Shown here piece by piece: positions 1-8,966 of a stretch of DNA of 44,342 nt. The notes beneath the pieces are model-generated. The model saw nothing but the letters and a program-made list of their open reading frames with translations. It searched no databases and was not told the origin of the DNA. This stretch comes from Chitinophagaceae bacterium (lineage in GTDB: Bacteria > Bacteroidota > Bacteroidia > Chitinophagales > Chitinophagaceae), in the NCBI GenBank assembly GCA_021299175.1, contig JAJTFY010000010.1, positions 1 through 44,342 on the forward strand. Direction: 5' to 3'. The number at the start of each line of letters is the position of its first letter. Position 1 is the first letter of the stretch. A program made the translations under genes and the position numbers.

Positions 1-12
1 TGATAAGTAAAA

Positions 13-1788
13 ATGACCAACCGGCTTTCCATATTATCAAATTTGATTCTTGTATTGCAGGTATTCCTCCTATTGCTATGCTTTGCAGACCTGGGTACAT
101 TGCCAGCATCTGTTTTATTTGCTGGCAGACTTCATCCAGTGATTTTGCATCTACCCATAACCCTGATCCTTTTGCTGCTCCCCTTTTCTCTGTTTACGGC
201 AAACAGAAAAGAACAAAAAAACATTGCAACGATTTTTCAATTGATGATTCATTGCGTTGCATTGATTTCCACCATCACTGCCATTGCAGGCTTCTTCCGT
301 GCGGCAGGTGGTGCATATGATGCTGATTCACTGCTCATTCACAAATGGCTTGGGGTTTCAATCGCTTTACTCAGCCATGCGCTCATCTACCTGAACAAAG
401 TATTTGAAACTAAACGAATGGTCTGGAATGCTCTCCTGACATTAACAATTGTGATTGCAGTTGCAGGAAGTCACTTTGGAGGTAAACTCACCCATGGTGA
501 AAGTTTTTTCAGTTTCAGTACAAAGAGAAAAACTGAAAGCGAAAAAACATATAATTTCTCAGCAGCTTCTTCGTCAACGATTGAAAAATTGAACAATCCC
601 TTTAGGCGAGTATTAAAGGTTTCAGCAAAAAGCCCCGCCCTTGTTGTTAAGTTTTCCATCAGGGAAAAATTTGATATTGAACAATTGGCAGCATGCAAAG
701 AAATTGCTGAACAAATAATAGAACTGAACTTGTCAGGAATGCCCGTTGATGATCAGGTTTTTCCAATACTTGCTGATTTTTTAAACCTCGAGAAACTTAA
801 TCTCAATTCCTCATCTATTTCAGGCAATGGCATCAACAAATTAACAGCCTTGAAAAAATTAGAGCAGATTTCTGTTGTAAATACAGCAGTTGATCTGCAA
901 GGTATTTTGCCACTTACAAAAATGACTTCCCTCAAACATGTTTTCATATGGAATACAAAGATTGGGGAACAGGATATTGCGATGCTCAAGAGAACATCAC
1001 CAAAAATCAAATGGGAAACGGGATACCTTGCAAACAAAAATGAAATCCTGCAACTGCCTGCACCCTACCTTGAAGACAACGAAAATTTAATCTTTCAAAA
1101 TGAGTTTAGTGTAACACTAAAAAATCCATTCCCCAATGCAAAAATCCGGTATACCACAAATGGATTGTCACCAGATTCAATCAACGGTAAAATTTATGAT
1201 AAAGAGGTTTATACAAAGGAATTGTTGAGAATCAAGGCAGTTACCAGTTTGGAAGGTTGGATCACCAGTGATGTTACAGACTTCACCGTCTACCCAAAAG
1301 GAATTTCATGCGATTCTGTAACCCTTTTGAGCAAACCAAACAGGGGTAAAGCATATGGTGCAAAAATACTCATTGATGGCAGGAAGGGATACAGTCAGAC
1401 CGCAGATCAACTGTATAACAGCTGGCTTGGGTTTAAAAAAGAAGACTTCAAAGCAGGATTCCATTTTGGCAGTAACCCTAATCTCCAACAGATTGTAATC
1501 AGTGCCGCTGACATGACCAATTCATCGGGTGCTTCTGTGTTTCCTCCAACCAAAATCACCATCAAAGGAGGAAAGAATCCCAAAGCATTGAAAACCATTG
1601 GAAGCATCGTACCAGAAATGCCGACATCCCCCAGGCCCAATGCATCCATCCCTTATATTGTACCAATCAAGCCAGGAAACTACACATACATTGAAATTGA
1701 AATGTTGACGCTCAAGTCACTTCCCGAATGGCACCAGGAAAAGGGTCAAAATGGATTTGTGTTTTTGGATGAAGTATTTTTTTATTAA
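13..1788 (+). CDS. Membrane protein: N-terminal DUF2231-like TM module, leucine-rich-repeat-like segment, chitobiase/FN3-associated C-terminal region; no CxxCH motif
   Basis: 591-aa ORF; GRLHPVILHLPI...HKWLG...GGKLTHG motifs shared with the N-terminus of the 15916-18483 protein; LEKLNLNSSSISGNGINKLTALKKLEQ repeats; FPNAKIRYTTNGLSPDSINGKIY typical of CHB_HEX_C_1. Confidence 0.7.
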   Translation: MTNRLSILSNLILVLQVFLLLLCFADLGTLPASVLFAGRLHPVILHLPITLILLLLPFSLFTANRKEQKNIATIFQLMIHCVALISTITAIAGFFRAAGGAYDADSLLIHKWLGVSIALLSHALIYLNKVFETKRMVWNALLTLTIVIAVAGSHFGGKLTHGESFFSFSTKRKTESEKTYNFSAASSSTIEKLNNPFRRVLKVSAKSPALVVKFSIREKFDIEQLAACKEIAEQIIELNLSGMPVDDQVFPILADFLNLEKLNLNSSSISGNGINKLTALKKLEQISVVNTAVDLQGILPLTKMTSLKHVFIWNTKIGEQDIAMLKRTSPKIKWETGYLANKNEILQLPAPYLEDNENLIFQNEFSVTLKNPFPNAKIRYTTNGLSPDSINGKIYDKEVYTKELLRIKAVTSLEGWITSDVTDFTVYPKGISCDSVTLLSKPNRGKAYGAKILIDGRKGYSQTADQLYNSWLGFKKEDFKAGFHFGSNPNLQQIVISAADMTNSSGASVFPPTKITIKGGKNPKALKTIGSIVPEMPTSPRPNASIPYIVPIKPGNYTYIEIEMLTLKSLPEWHQEKGQNGFVFLDEVFFY

Positions 1789-1937
1789 TGGTTTTAGCCA
1801 AAGAAGCAGCCGATCTGTACAATTGACTTCCTTCCATAGGAGTCCAGTTTTGGAAAAACTTCGTAAATTCACAGTCCTTTACCCCTGTAAAAGGTCAATA
1901 CCTTAAAAGAAATTTGATCCACAACCCTCAATCCAAT

Positions 1938-3875
1938 TTGATCTCACAACAAACGATACAGGAAATTCAAAACAGGATCGATATCCATGATATCGTGGGG
2001 TCTTTTGTCAAGCTCAAGAGACGGGGAACCAACTATATTGGCAACTGCCCTTTCCACAATGAAAAAACACCCTCCTTCACCGTTTCTCCTTCCAAAGAAA
2101 TCTACAAATGCTTTGGATGTGGAAAGAGTGGCAACGCCATCGGCTTTGTCATGGAGCATGAAAAATACTCTTATGTTGAAGCCCTTCGATGGTTAGCTGC
2201 ACGATACAATGTTGAAGTAGAAGAAACCGAGACAAGTCCTGAGTACCGCGAACAACAGCAGCTCGCAGACAGCCTTCATATCCTCAACCAGTTTGCCGCT
2301 AAATATTTTGCCAGCCAGCTCAAGGAGTCGGAAGAAGGCAAAAACAATGCGCTGGGTTACCTCAAGGAACGGGGCTTTAACGATGAAACCATCGAAAGAT
2401 TCCAATTGGGCTATTGCCTCAACCAACGCGATGCGTTCGCAAGGGAAGCCATCAAAAACCAGTACAGTCAGGACTTACTCAAAAAAAGCGGACTGTGCAT
2501 TGAGCGAGATGGTCAATTGGCTGACAATTACAGGGGCAGGATTATCTTCCCCATCCACAACCAAAGTGGCAAAATCATTGGATTTGGCGCAAGGGTTATC
2601 GGAAGCAGTGACCGTGGTCCGAAATACATCAATACGCCGGAGAACGAGTTATACATCAAAAGCAGGATCTTGTATGGATCCTATTTTGCAAGACATCCGA
2701 TAGACAAGGCTGATGAGTGTTTTTTAGTAGAGGGATATACGGATGTTACAGCCATGCACCAGGCCGGGATAGAAAATGTAGTGGCATCCGGAGGAACTTC
2801 TCTAACCCCAGACCAGCTTCGTTTGGTAAAAAAATACACCAATAACCTTACCATCATTTATGATGGTGATGCGGCCGGAATAAAAGCAGCATTAAGGGGT
2901 TTGGACCTTGCCATTGAGGAAGGGTTGAATGTTCAGCTGGTCTTGATTCCTGACAAAGAAGACCCAGATAGTTATGTAAAAAAAGTCGGCGCAGATGCCT
3001 TCAGGGAATTTGTAAAGGCAAACAAAAAAGAATTCATCCTCTTTCAACTGGAAGTAGCCCTAAAAGATGCGGGCAACGACAGTAACCAGAAGGCAGCAGT
3101 TGTCAACCAAATTGCAGAGTCGATTTCAAAGCTCAGCAGAACAGAAGATTTTACCCGTCAACAAGATTATATCAAGCGTTGTGCGGCCATCCTGAAGGTT
3201 GATGAACAGGGCCTTACTGCCCTTGTAAACAAGTTCAGCAAGGACAAGATTGGAAAAGAGGAAAAAAGGGCTCAACGGGACGGTATTGATCAGGTCATTC
3301 CTTCCGAAACACAAGACAATGAAGAAGCAGGGATTGATCTTCTGTTCAAGGATGAATTGAATGAACAGGCCGTAATCCGGACCCTGATTGAGTTTGGTGG
3401 ACTGGCATGGGATGATGAGCAATCTGTTGCTTCATTCATTTTCAATGAAATTGAGCAGGATGGGTTGGAAGACCTTTTTGACAACAAACTGCTGGTTGGT
3501 GTCTTGAATGCGTATAAAGCCATGCACCAGCAAGGCAATAACCCTACTGAGAAAAACTTTCTCTACCATGAAGATCCCCAAATAGGACAGATGGCAGTCT
3601 CGCTGCTTACAGAAAAACATGAGATCAGCCCCAACTGGTCAAAATTTTACAAAGGCGAAATTCCCCAGCGGGCGGATCTTTACAAACAAGAAGTTCGGTC
3701 CAGCATGACTTACCTCAAATTGAGAAAAGTAAAGCGCCTGATTATAGAGAACCAGGCAGATCTCGAGAAGGACAACAATGAAGAGGATACGATGATTCTT
3801 CTGCAAACCCATCTGCACCTGAAACAGGCAGAAATGGAACTGATGAAAGCCATTGGAACCGTCATCTTCAGATGA
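1938..3875 (+). CDS. dnaG: DNA primase DnaG (probable TTG start, MISQQTIQEI...; ORF track starts at an upstream TTG at 1914)
   Basis: CPFHNEKTPSFTVSPSKEIYKCFGCGKSGNAIGFVM zinc finger; Toprim segment FLVEGYTDVTAMHQAG...IIYDGDAAGIKAALRGLD. Confidence 0.95.
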   Translation: MISQQTIQEIQNRIDIHDIVGSFVKLKRRGTNYIGNCPFHNEKTPSFTVSPSKEIYKCFGCGKSGNAIGFVMEHEKYSYVEALRWLAARYNVEVEETETSPEYREQQQLADSLHILNQFAAKYFASQLKESEEGKNNALGYLKERGFNDETIERFQLGYCLNQRDAFAREAIKNQYSQDLLKKSGLCIERDGQLADNYRGRIIFPIHNQSGKIIGFGARVIGSSDRGPKYINTPENELYIKSRILYGSYFARHPIDKADECFLVEGYTDVTAMHQAGIENVVASGGTSLTPDQLRLVKKYTNNLTIIYDGDAAGIKAALRGLDLAIEEGLNVQLVLIPDKEDPDSYVKKVGADAFREFVKANKKEFILFQLEVALKDAGNDSNQKAAVVNQIAESISKLSRTEDFTRQQDYIKRCAAILKVDEQGLTALVNKFSKDKIGKEEKRAQRDGIDQVIPSETQDNEEAGIDLLFKDELNEQAVIRTLIEFGGLAWDDEQSVASFIFNEIEQDGLEDLFDNKLLVGVLNAYKAMHQQGNNPTEKNFLYHEDPQIGQMAVSLLTEKHEISPNWSKFYKGEIPQRADLYKQEVRSSMTYLKLRKVKRLIIENQADLEKDNNEEDTMILLQTHLHLKQAEMELMKAIGTVIFR

Positions 3876-3880
3876 TTTCC

Positions 3881-6325
3881 CTACTGCGGATCTACGTTCA
3901 CCTGAACGTGCACAGATTTGAAATGTGCATCATTTAACATGATGGCCATCACTTGTTGTATATGGTTTCTCGCCAGGGTATTCTTTGAGCCATCCCTGGG
4001 TAACTTTAGGAGAATTTCAAAAATATATTTGTTGCGGACCCTGTTCACAACAGGCTCTGCAGGCCCAATCAAATAATCTCCAAACATGGGCTGGATGCGG
4101 CTTGCAAAAAAATCTGCCGCATTCAAGGCTTTCAACTTATCCGTATGTTTAAAAAACAACTGGATAAGCCTTGTATAGGGAGGATAGTGAAACATCTTGC
4201 GTGACTCCATCTCCATGGTGTAAAAAGCTTTGTAATCATGGGCGGCCACCAATGCAATGATGGGATGACCTGGATTGGATGTTTGAATGATGACAGCCCC
4301 TTGCTGTCCCCTTCTTCCGGCCCTGCCACTCACCTGTTCCATCAGCTGAAATCCACGCTCATTAACCCTGAAATCAGTAAAGCTCAATAAACCGTCAGCA
4401 TCAAGGATCCCGACCAGGGCAACATGCTCAAAGTCCAGCCCTTTCACCACCATCTGCGTTCCCACCAGGATATCCATCTGATGTTTTTCAAAACTCCTGA
4501 TCATTTCATCGTGGGCATATTTCCCTTTGACCGTATCAATATCCATTCTTGCCACCGTATGTTCAGGAAACATTTCGATCAGGTCTTCTTCCACCTTCTC
4601 GGTACCAAAATTCCTCTCCACCCAACTGGCCCCGCCACAGGCAGTGCAGGTGAGCATTACAGGGTAAGAAGTACCACAATAATGACATTGAAGCCTATGG
4701 TGAAGTTTATGGTAAGTCAGTGTAACATCACAATGTTCGCAATGAGGAATGAAACCACAGGTACCACAAATCTTGTAGGGTGCATACCCCCTTCTGTTTT
4801 GAAAAAGGATGACCTGTTTTTTCTCTGCCAGGGCCTTGTCCATTGACTCTTTCAATGCAGGCGTGATCATGTGACGGACCATTTTGTTGTTGACCATTCC
4901 CCTGGTATCAGCCACTGTTATGGAAGGAAGTTCAACGCCACCGTAGCGTTCAAACATTTCCACCAACCCATATTTTCCACCCACAGCCTGTGCATAGGTT
5001 TCGATACTCGGCGTTGCACTGCCCAAGACCACTTTTGCATTGCACAAACGCGCATAATAGAGGGCCGCATCGCGGGCATTGTAGCGTGGTGCTGGATCCT
5101 GTTGTTTGAAGGATACATCCTGTTCCTCATCCACAATGATCAGGGAAAGATCACTGAAAGGCAGAAACAGGGCTGATCTTGCGCCCAATACAACCCTGAT
5201 CTCTCCTTTCTTCACCTTGTTCCAAAGCTCTACCCTTTCATTGGGGTTGAACCTGGAATGATAAATGGCAATATACCCACCAAAATGTTGTTGTAATCTT
5301 CGAATGATCTGCGCAGTCAGTGCAATTTCCGGAAGCAGGTACAGCACCTGCTTACCGGCCAATACCTGCGCTTCAATCAGCTTGATATAGACCTGCGTTT
5401 TCCCACTGGAAGTAACACCATGAAGCAAACAAACATCCTTGTCCTGAAGCGCCTGATGCACTTTTTCAAGGGCATTGGTCTGCACAGGAGAAAGAGTGAA
5501 ATCAATCTGCACCTGCTTGGATTGAAGCTGCAGGCGGTCTACCGATTGCTTTGAAATAACCAATATATTTTTGTCCACCAATCCTTTCAGTTGAGCTGAA
5601 CTGGCATCCGCTTTTTTTAACAATGCAGGTTGCTTCACTTCCCCTTCTGTTTTCTGCAGATGAAGGAAAGCCAGCAACAATTCCAGTTGCTTTGGAGCCC
5701 GGTTGTTCCATTGGTTCAGCAACCCGGCCAGTGCTTCTTCATTGTGGTAATCAGGATGAAGGTGAACAAAATTCTCCCGCTTGGGAGTATATTTTTCCTT
5801 GAGTGATTCCCATGCGATGCACACTTTTTTTTCCAACAACCGCTTTACTACTGGATAAACATGGGATGCATCCAAAATATCCTGTACTTCCTCAATCTTC
5901 AGTTCTTTTTTCAACAACAATCCTTCTGCCACCAGGTATTCCTGATCATCTAAGTCGCTAAAATCTTCACCAAATTCCTCATTCAGCATCAGGATGGTTT
6001 CACTGCTGAGTTTGAGTTGTGTGGGCAGGGCCGCAGCCATCACTTCTCCTTCACTGCACATGTAATAATTGGCCATCCAATTCCAGAAGGCAAGTTGTTG
6101 TTCATATACAACGGGTTCAGGATCGAGCACCTGGATGATGGGCTTGGGATCAAAACCCTTTGGGCCAGTTTCACACAAGGATTTGATGATGCCAGAATAC
6201 CTTTTTTGCCTGCCAAAACTGACTTCAACCCTTACCCCTGGAATGGCAAGAGACTGCATCTCTGCTGGGATGGCATAGGTATAGGTCTTGGGTAAGGCTA
6301 ATGGTATGATTACTTCTGCAAACAA
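3881..6325 (-). CDS. priA: Primosomal protein N' (replication restart helicase PriA)
   Basis: LLHGVTSSGKTQVYIKLIE Walker A, DEEQ box, CGTCGFIPHCEHCDVTLTYH...CHYCG zinc-binding cysteines, VSGRAGRRGQQG. Confidence 0.95.
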   Translation of the reverse strand: MFAEVIIPLALPKTYTYAIPAEMQSLAIPGVRVEVSFGRQKRYSGIIKSLCETGPKGFDPKPIIQVLDPEPVVYEQQLAFWNWMANYYMCSEGEVMAAALPTQLKLSSETILMLNEEFGEDFSDLDDQEYLVAEGLLLKKELKIEEVQDILDASHVYPVVKRLLEKKVCIAWESLKEKYTPKRENFVHLHPDYHNEEALAGLLNQWNNRAPKQLELLLAFLHLQKTEGEVKQPALLKKADASSAQLKGLVDKNILVISKQSVDRLQLQSKQVQIDFTLSPVQTNALEKVHQALQDKDVCLLHGVTSSGKTQVYIKLIEAQVLAGKQVLYLLPEIALTAQIIRRLQQHFGGYIAIYHSRFNPNERVELWNKVKKGEIRVVLGARSALFLPFSDLSLIIVDEEQDVSFKQQDPAPRYNARDAALYYARLCNAKVVLGSATPSIETYAQAVGGKYGLVEMFERYGGVELPSITVADTRGMVNNKMVRHMITPALKESMDKALAEKKQVILFQNRRGYAPYKICGTCGFIPHCEHCDVTLTYHKLHHRLQCHYCGTSYPVMLTCTACGGASWVERNFGTEKVEEDLIEMFPEHTVARMDIDTVKGKYAHDEMIRSFEKHQMDILVGTQMVVKGLDFEHVALVGILDADGLLSFTDFRVNERGFQLMEQVSGRAGRRGQQGAVIIQTSNPGHPIIALVAAHDYKAFYTMEMESRKMFHYPPYTRLIQLFFKHTDKLKALNAADFFASRIQPMFGDYLIGPAEPVVNRVRNKYIFEILLKLPRDGSKNTLARNHIQQVMAIMLNDAHFKSVHVQVNVDPQ

Positions 6326-6337
6326 AGGTTGAACTGC

Positions 6338-7126
6338 TTAGGGTTTTGAAAAATAATGTGGGTTGATCCAGGATGCCCTGTATTCAATCAATTTATCTGC
6401 CATTTTCTGTTTTGCGATGGCTTTCAGCGCTTTGGGGTCGGCATCGGGATAATCAGCAGGATCAATGGGCTCAAGATATACAGCCCTTGATTTGCCAGGC
6501 GTAAGGGTAAGGAAATGGCGGTAATGCATGCGGTCATAAGTATCCAAAAAAAGAATGGGCTGCAATTTTTTCCCCGTCTCCACGGCCAGTTTAAACGCGC
6601 CATCATACATTTCGGCCATGGGGCCATCAGCCATGTTGAAAGTACCCTCTGGGAAAACAGCAATTGAAATTCCCCTGGCAAGGGTCTTACGAAGGTCATT
6701 CAAACTCCTTGCCCTGTCTTCGGGGCTGGATCGATTGACGGTTATCACACAGAACTTATACAAGAATCCGAAAATAGGTACTTTGAGCAGTTCATATTTT
6801 CCAATGGCCCTGAAATGATGTTTGATTGCAAGGATCACAACAATGGCATCGAGATAAGAAATATGGTTGGGGATGAAGATATATTGCTCATTGGATGCCG
6901 GCCTTGATTCATAGCGGTTTACATGCCTTATTCCGATCAGCAGAAAGAAAAGATTTCCCACCACTCTGTAAATCTCAAACATGATGTTACCACCCTTGAA
7001 TTTACCAAAGGGCAGGCAGAGGATTAAACAAGGAATCAGGGAAAAGATGATGATTGCAGCAAGAATATAGGCATACATGCAATACAAGAGCTGAAATGGG
7101 GCGATAAGGAACCTGGCGTTGCGCAT
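6338..7126 (-). CDS. 1-acyl-sn-glycerol-3-phosphate acyltransferase family protein (PlsC-like)
   Basis: NHISYLDAIVV (NHxxxxD) and FPEGTFN motifs, N-terminal hydrophobic segment. Confidence 0.88.
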   Translation of the reverse strand: MRNARFLIAPFQLLYCMYAYILAAIIIFSLIPCLILCLPFGKFKGGNIMFEIYRVVGNLFFLLIGIRHVNRYESRPASNEQYIFIPNHISYLDAIVVILAIKHHFRAIGKYELLKVPIFGFLYKFCVITVNRSSPEDRARSLNDLRKTLARGISIAVFPEGTFNMADGPMAEMYDGAFKLAVETGKKLQPILFLDTYDRMHYRHFLTLTPGKSRAVYLEPIDPADYPDADPKALKAIAKQKMADKLIEYRASWINPHYFSKP

Positions 7127-7135
7127 ATATTAATT

Positions 7136-7143
7136 CAAATATA
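7136..7143 (-). promoter_or_regulatory. Candidate -7 element TATATTTG of the plsC-like gene
   Basis: TAnnTTTG match 10 nt upstream of the ATG at 7126. Confidence 0.45.
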
Positions 7144-7157
7144 CACTTTCCCGTTTG

Positions 7158-7165
7158 TATCTTTG
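7158..7165 (+). promoter_or_regulatory. Candidate -7 element TATCTTTG of mtaB
   Basis: TAnnTTTG match 7 nt upstream of ATG 7173. Confidence 0.5.
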
Positions 7166-7172
7166 CCGGCCA

Positions 7173-8441
7173 ATGACAGCGGAAAAGACCATAGCACTGC
7201 ATACACTGGGTTGCAAGCTGAATTATTCAGAAACCTCAACGTTGGGAAGAATGCTGGAGAAAGAAGGCTTCACCAAAAAGGAGTTCGACGAACCAGCAGA
7301 TGTATATGTGATCAATACCTGCTCCGTAACAGAAAATGCAGACAAAGAGTGCAGACAACTGGTCAGGCGCATCCAAAAGCAAAATGCCGAGGCTGTAGTG
7401 GTCATCACTGGTTGCTATGCACAGTTGAAGCCCAAGGAGATTGCCGAAATACCCGGTGTAGACCTTGTACTCGGCGCTGCAGAAAAATTCAATCTTCCTG
7501 AGCACCTCAGGAATTTCACAAAGGGAGATTCAACAAGAATATGCAGCTGCGACATCAGCGAGGTCAATGATTTCAATGCCTCTTTCTCCGTTACCGACCG
7601 CACCAGAACATTTTTAAAAGTGCAGGATGGTTGCGATTACAATTGTTCATTTTGCACTATTCCACTGGCGCGTGGCAAAAGCAGGAGCAATTCAATTGAA
7701 AATGTGGTTCAACAAGCAAGGGGAATTGGCACCAAGGGAGTAAAAGAAATTGTGCTGACGGGCGTGAATTTAGGAGATTTTGGCATGATGGATGGAGAAA
7801 GAAAAAATAGTTTTTTTGAACTCTGCCAAGCACTTGATACAGTCGAAGAGGTAAGCCGGTACAGGATATCATCCATCGAACCCAACCTGCTGACCAAAGA
7901 GATCATTGAATTGGTTGCATCCAGTAAAAAATTCATGCCTCATTTTCATATCCCACTGCAAAGTGGCAGCAATACCATCCTTGGATTGATGAGAAGGCGA
8001 TACAAGAGAGAACTCTATGCCGAGAGAATTGAGATGATCAAAACACTGATGCCGGATTGTGCCATTGGTGTAGATGTCATTGTTGGATTCCCCGCAGAAG
8101 GTGAAGCAGAGTTCAAGGAGACATTCGATTTTCTCCATTCACTTGATGTATCCTACCTGCATGTATTTACATATTCAGAGAGACCCAATACCAAAGCCCT
8201 TGAGATAAAGGCTGTTGTACCTGTGCAGATTCGTAATGAACGCAACAAAATGCTCAGGAACCTCTCCTATCAAAAAATGCAGTATTTCCGGGCTTCACAG
8301 GAAGGAAAAACAAGAACAGTCCTGTTTGAACAGGAAAATAAAAATGGGATGATTGAAGGGTATACTGATAATTATATCAGGATCAGTACTCCATTCAGGG
8401 ATGAACTGGTGAACCAGGAAATGGAATGGCTAATCAGATAA
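7173..8441 (+). CDS. mtaB: tRNA (N6-threonylcarbamoyladenosine(37)-C2)-methylthiotransferase MtaB
   Basis: LHTLGCKLNYSET, INTCSVTENADKECRQLVRR, radical SAM CDYNCSFCTIPLARG; start reassigned to ATG at 7173 from the TTG at 7155. Confidence 0.92.
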   Translation: MTAEKTIALHTLGCKLNYSETSTLGRMLEKEGFTKKEFDEPADVYVINTCSVTENADKECRQLVRRIQKQNAEAVVVITGCYAQLKPKEIAEIPGVDLVLGAAEKFNLPEHLRNFTKGDSTRICSCDISEVNDFNASFSVTDRTRTFLKVQDGCDYNCSFCTIPLARGKSRSNSIENVVQQARGIGTKGVKEIVLTGVNLGDFGMMDGERKNSFFELCQALDTVEEVSRYRISSIEPNLLTKEIIELVASSKKFMPHFHIPLQSGSNTILGLMRRRYKRELYAERIEMIKTLMPDCAIGVDVIVGFPAEGEAEFKETFDFLHSLDVSYLHVFTYSERPNTKALEIKAVVPVQIRNERNKMLRNLSYQKMQYFRASQEGKTRTVLFEQENKNGMIEGYTDNYIRISTPFRDELVNQEMEWLIR

Positions 8442-8447
8442 CAGGAT

Positions 8448-8915
8448 CTAACGAACAATTATTTTCAATACAGGTGCCAACTGTAGTTTCCCTTTGACAT
8501 TTCGAAAGAGTACCTGATTGAATAAAATGGTATCTCCCGCTTTTACATTGTCTTTGATGCTTTCGGCCCAAACCTGACTGAGTTGTGAAGTATTGTTGAA
8601 ATCTCCAACCCGAAGATCATTCATTGATTTGGTTTGCCCGGATTCATCATCCCGATAGGTACTTTTGAACTTGTAGTTGATCCGAAATGCGTTGACCGCA
8701 TATAATTTCCCTGCATTATCCCTGACTAAAATGGCTGCAGGAGCGATAGCAGCGATTTGTGCAGCGAGCGCATTTCCAGTTCCCACAGGACCCCAATAAG
8801 TGGCAAATGTGAGGGGCATGGGGGTTGGGATCGTGTCTACTTTGGCTTTCTTGGCTTGTGCGAAGGAAAAGAGAGATGCCAGGGAAAAAACAATTGACAA
8901 GACAGTTTTTCTCAT
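8448..8915 (-). CDS. Secreted hypothetical protein, weak resemblance to GldM C-terminal-type domain
   Basis: Signal peptide MRKTVLSIVFSLASLFSFAQA; AGDTILFNQVLFRNVKGKLQLAP near the C-terminus. Confidence 0.5.
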   Translation of the reverse strand: MRKTVLSIVFSLASLFSFAQAKKAKVDTIPTPMPLTFATYWGPVGTGNALAAQIAAIAPAAILVRDNAGKLYAVNAFRINYKFKSTYRDDESGQTKSMNDLRVGDFNNTSQLSQVWAESIKDNVKAGDTILFNQVLFRNVKGKLQLAPVLKIIVR

Positions 8916-8966
8916 GGTGCAAATCTAAACGTACTGATTCTAATGAACAGTTAAATAAATCCTGAT

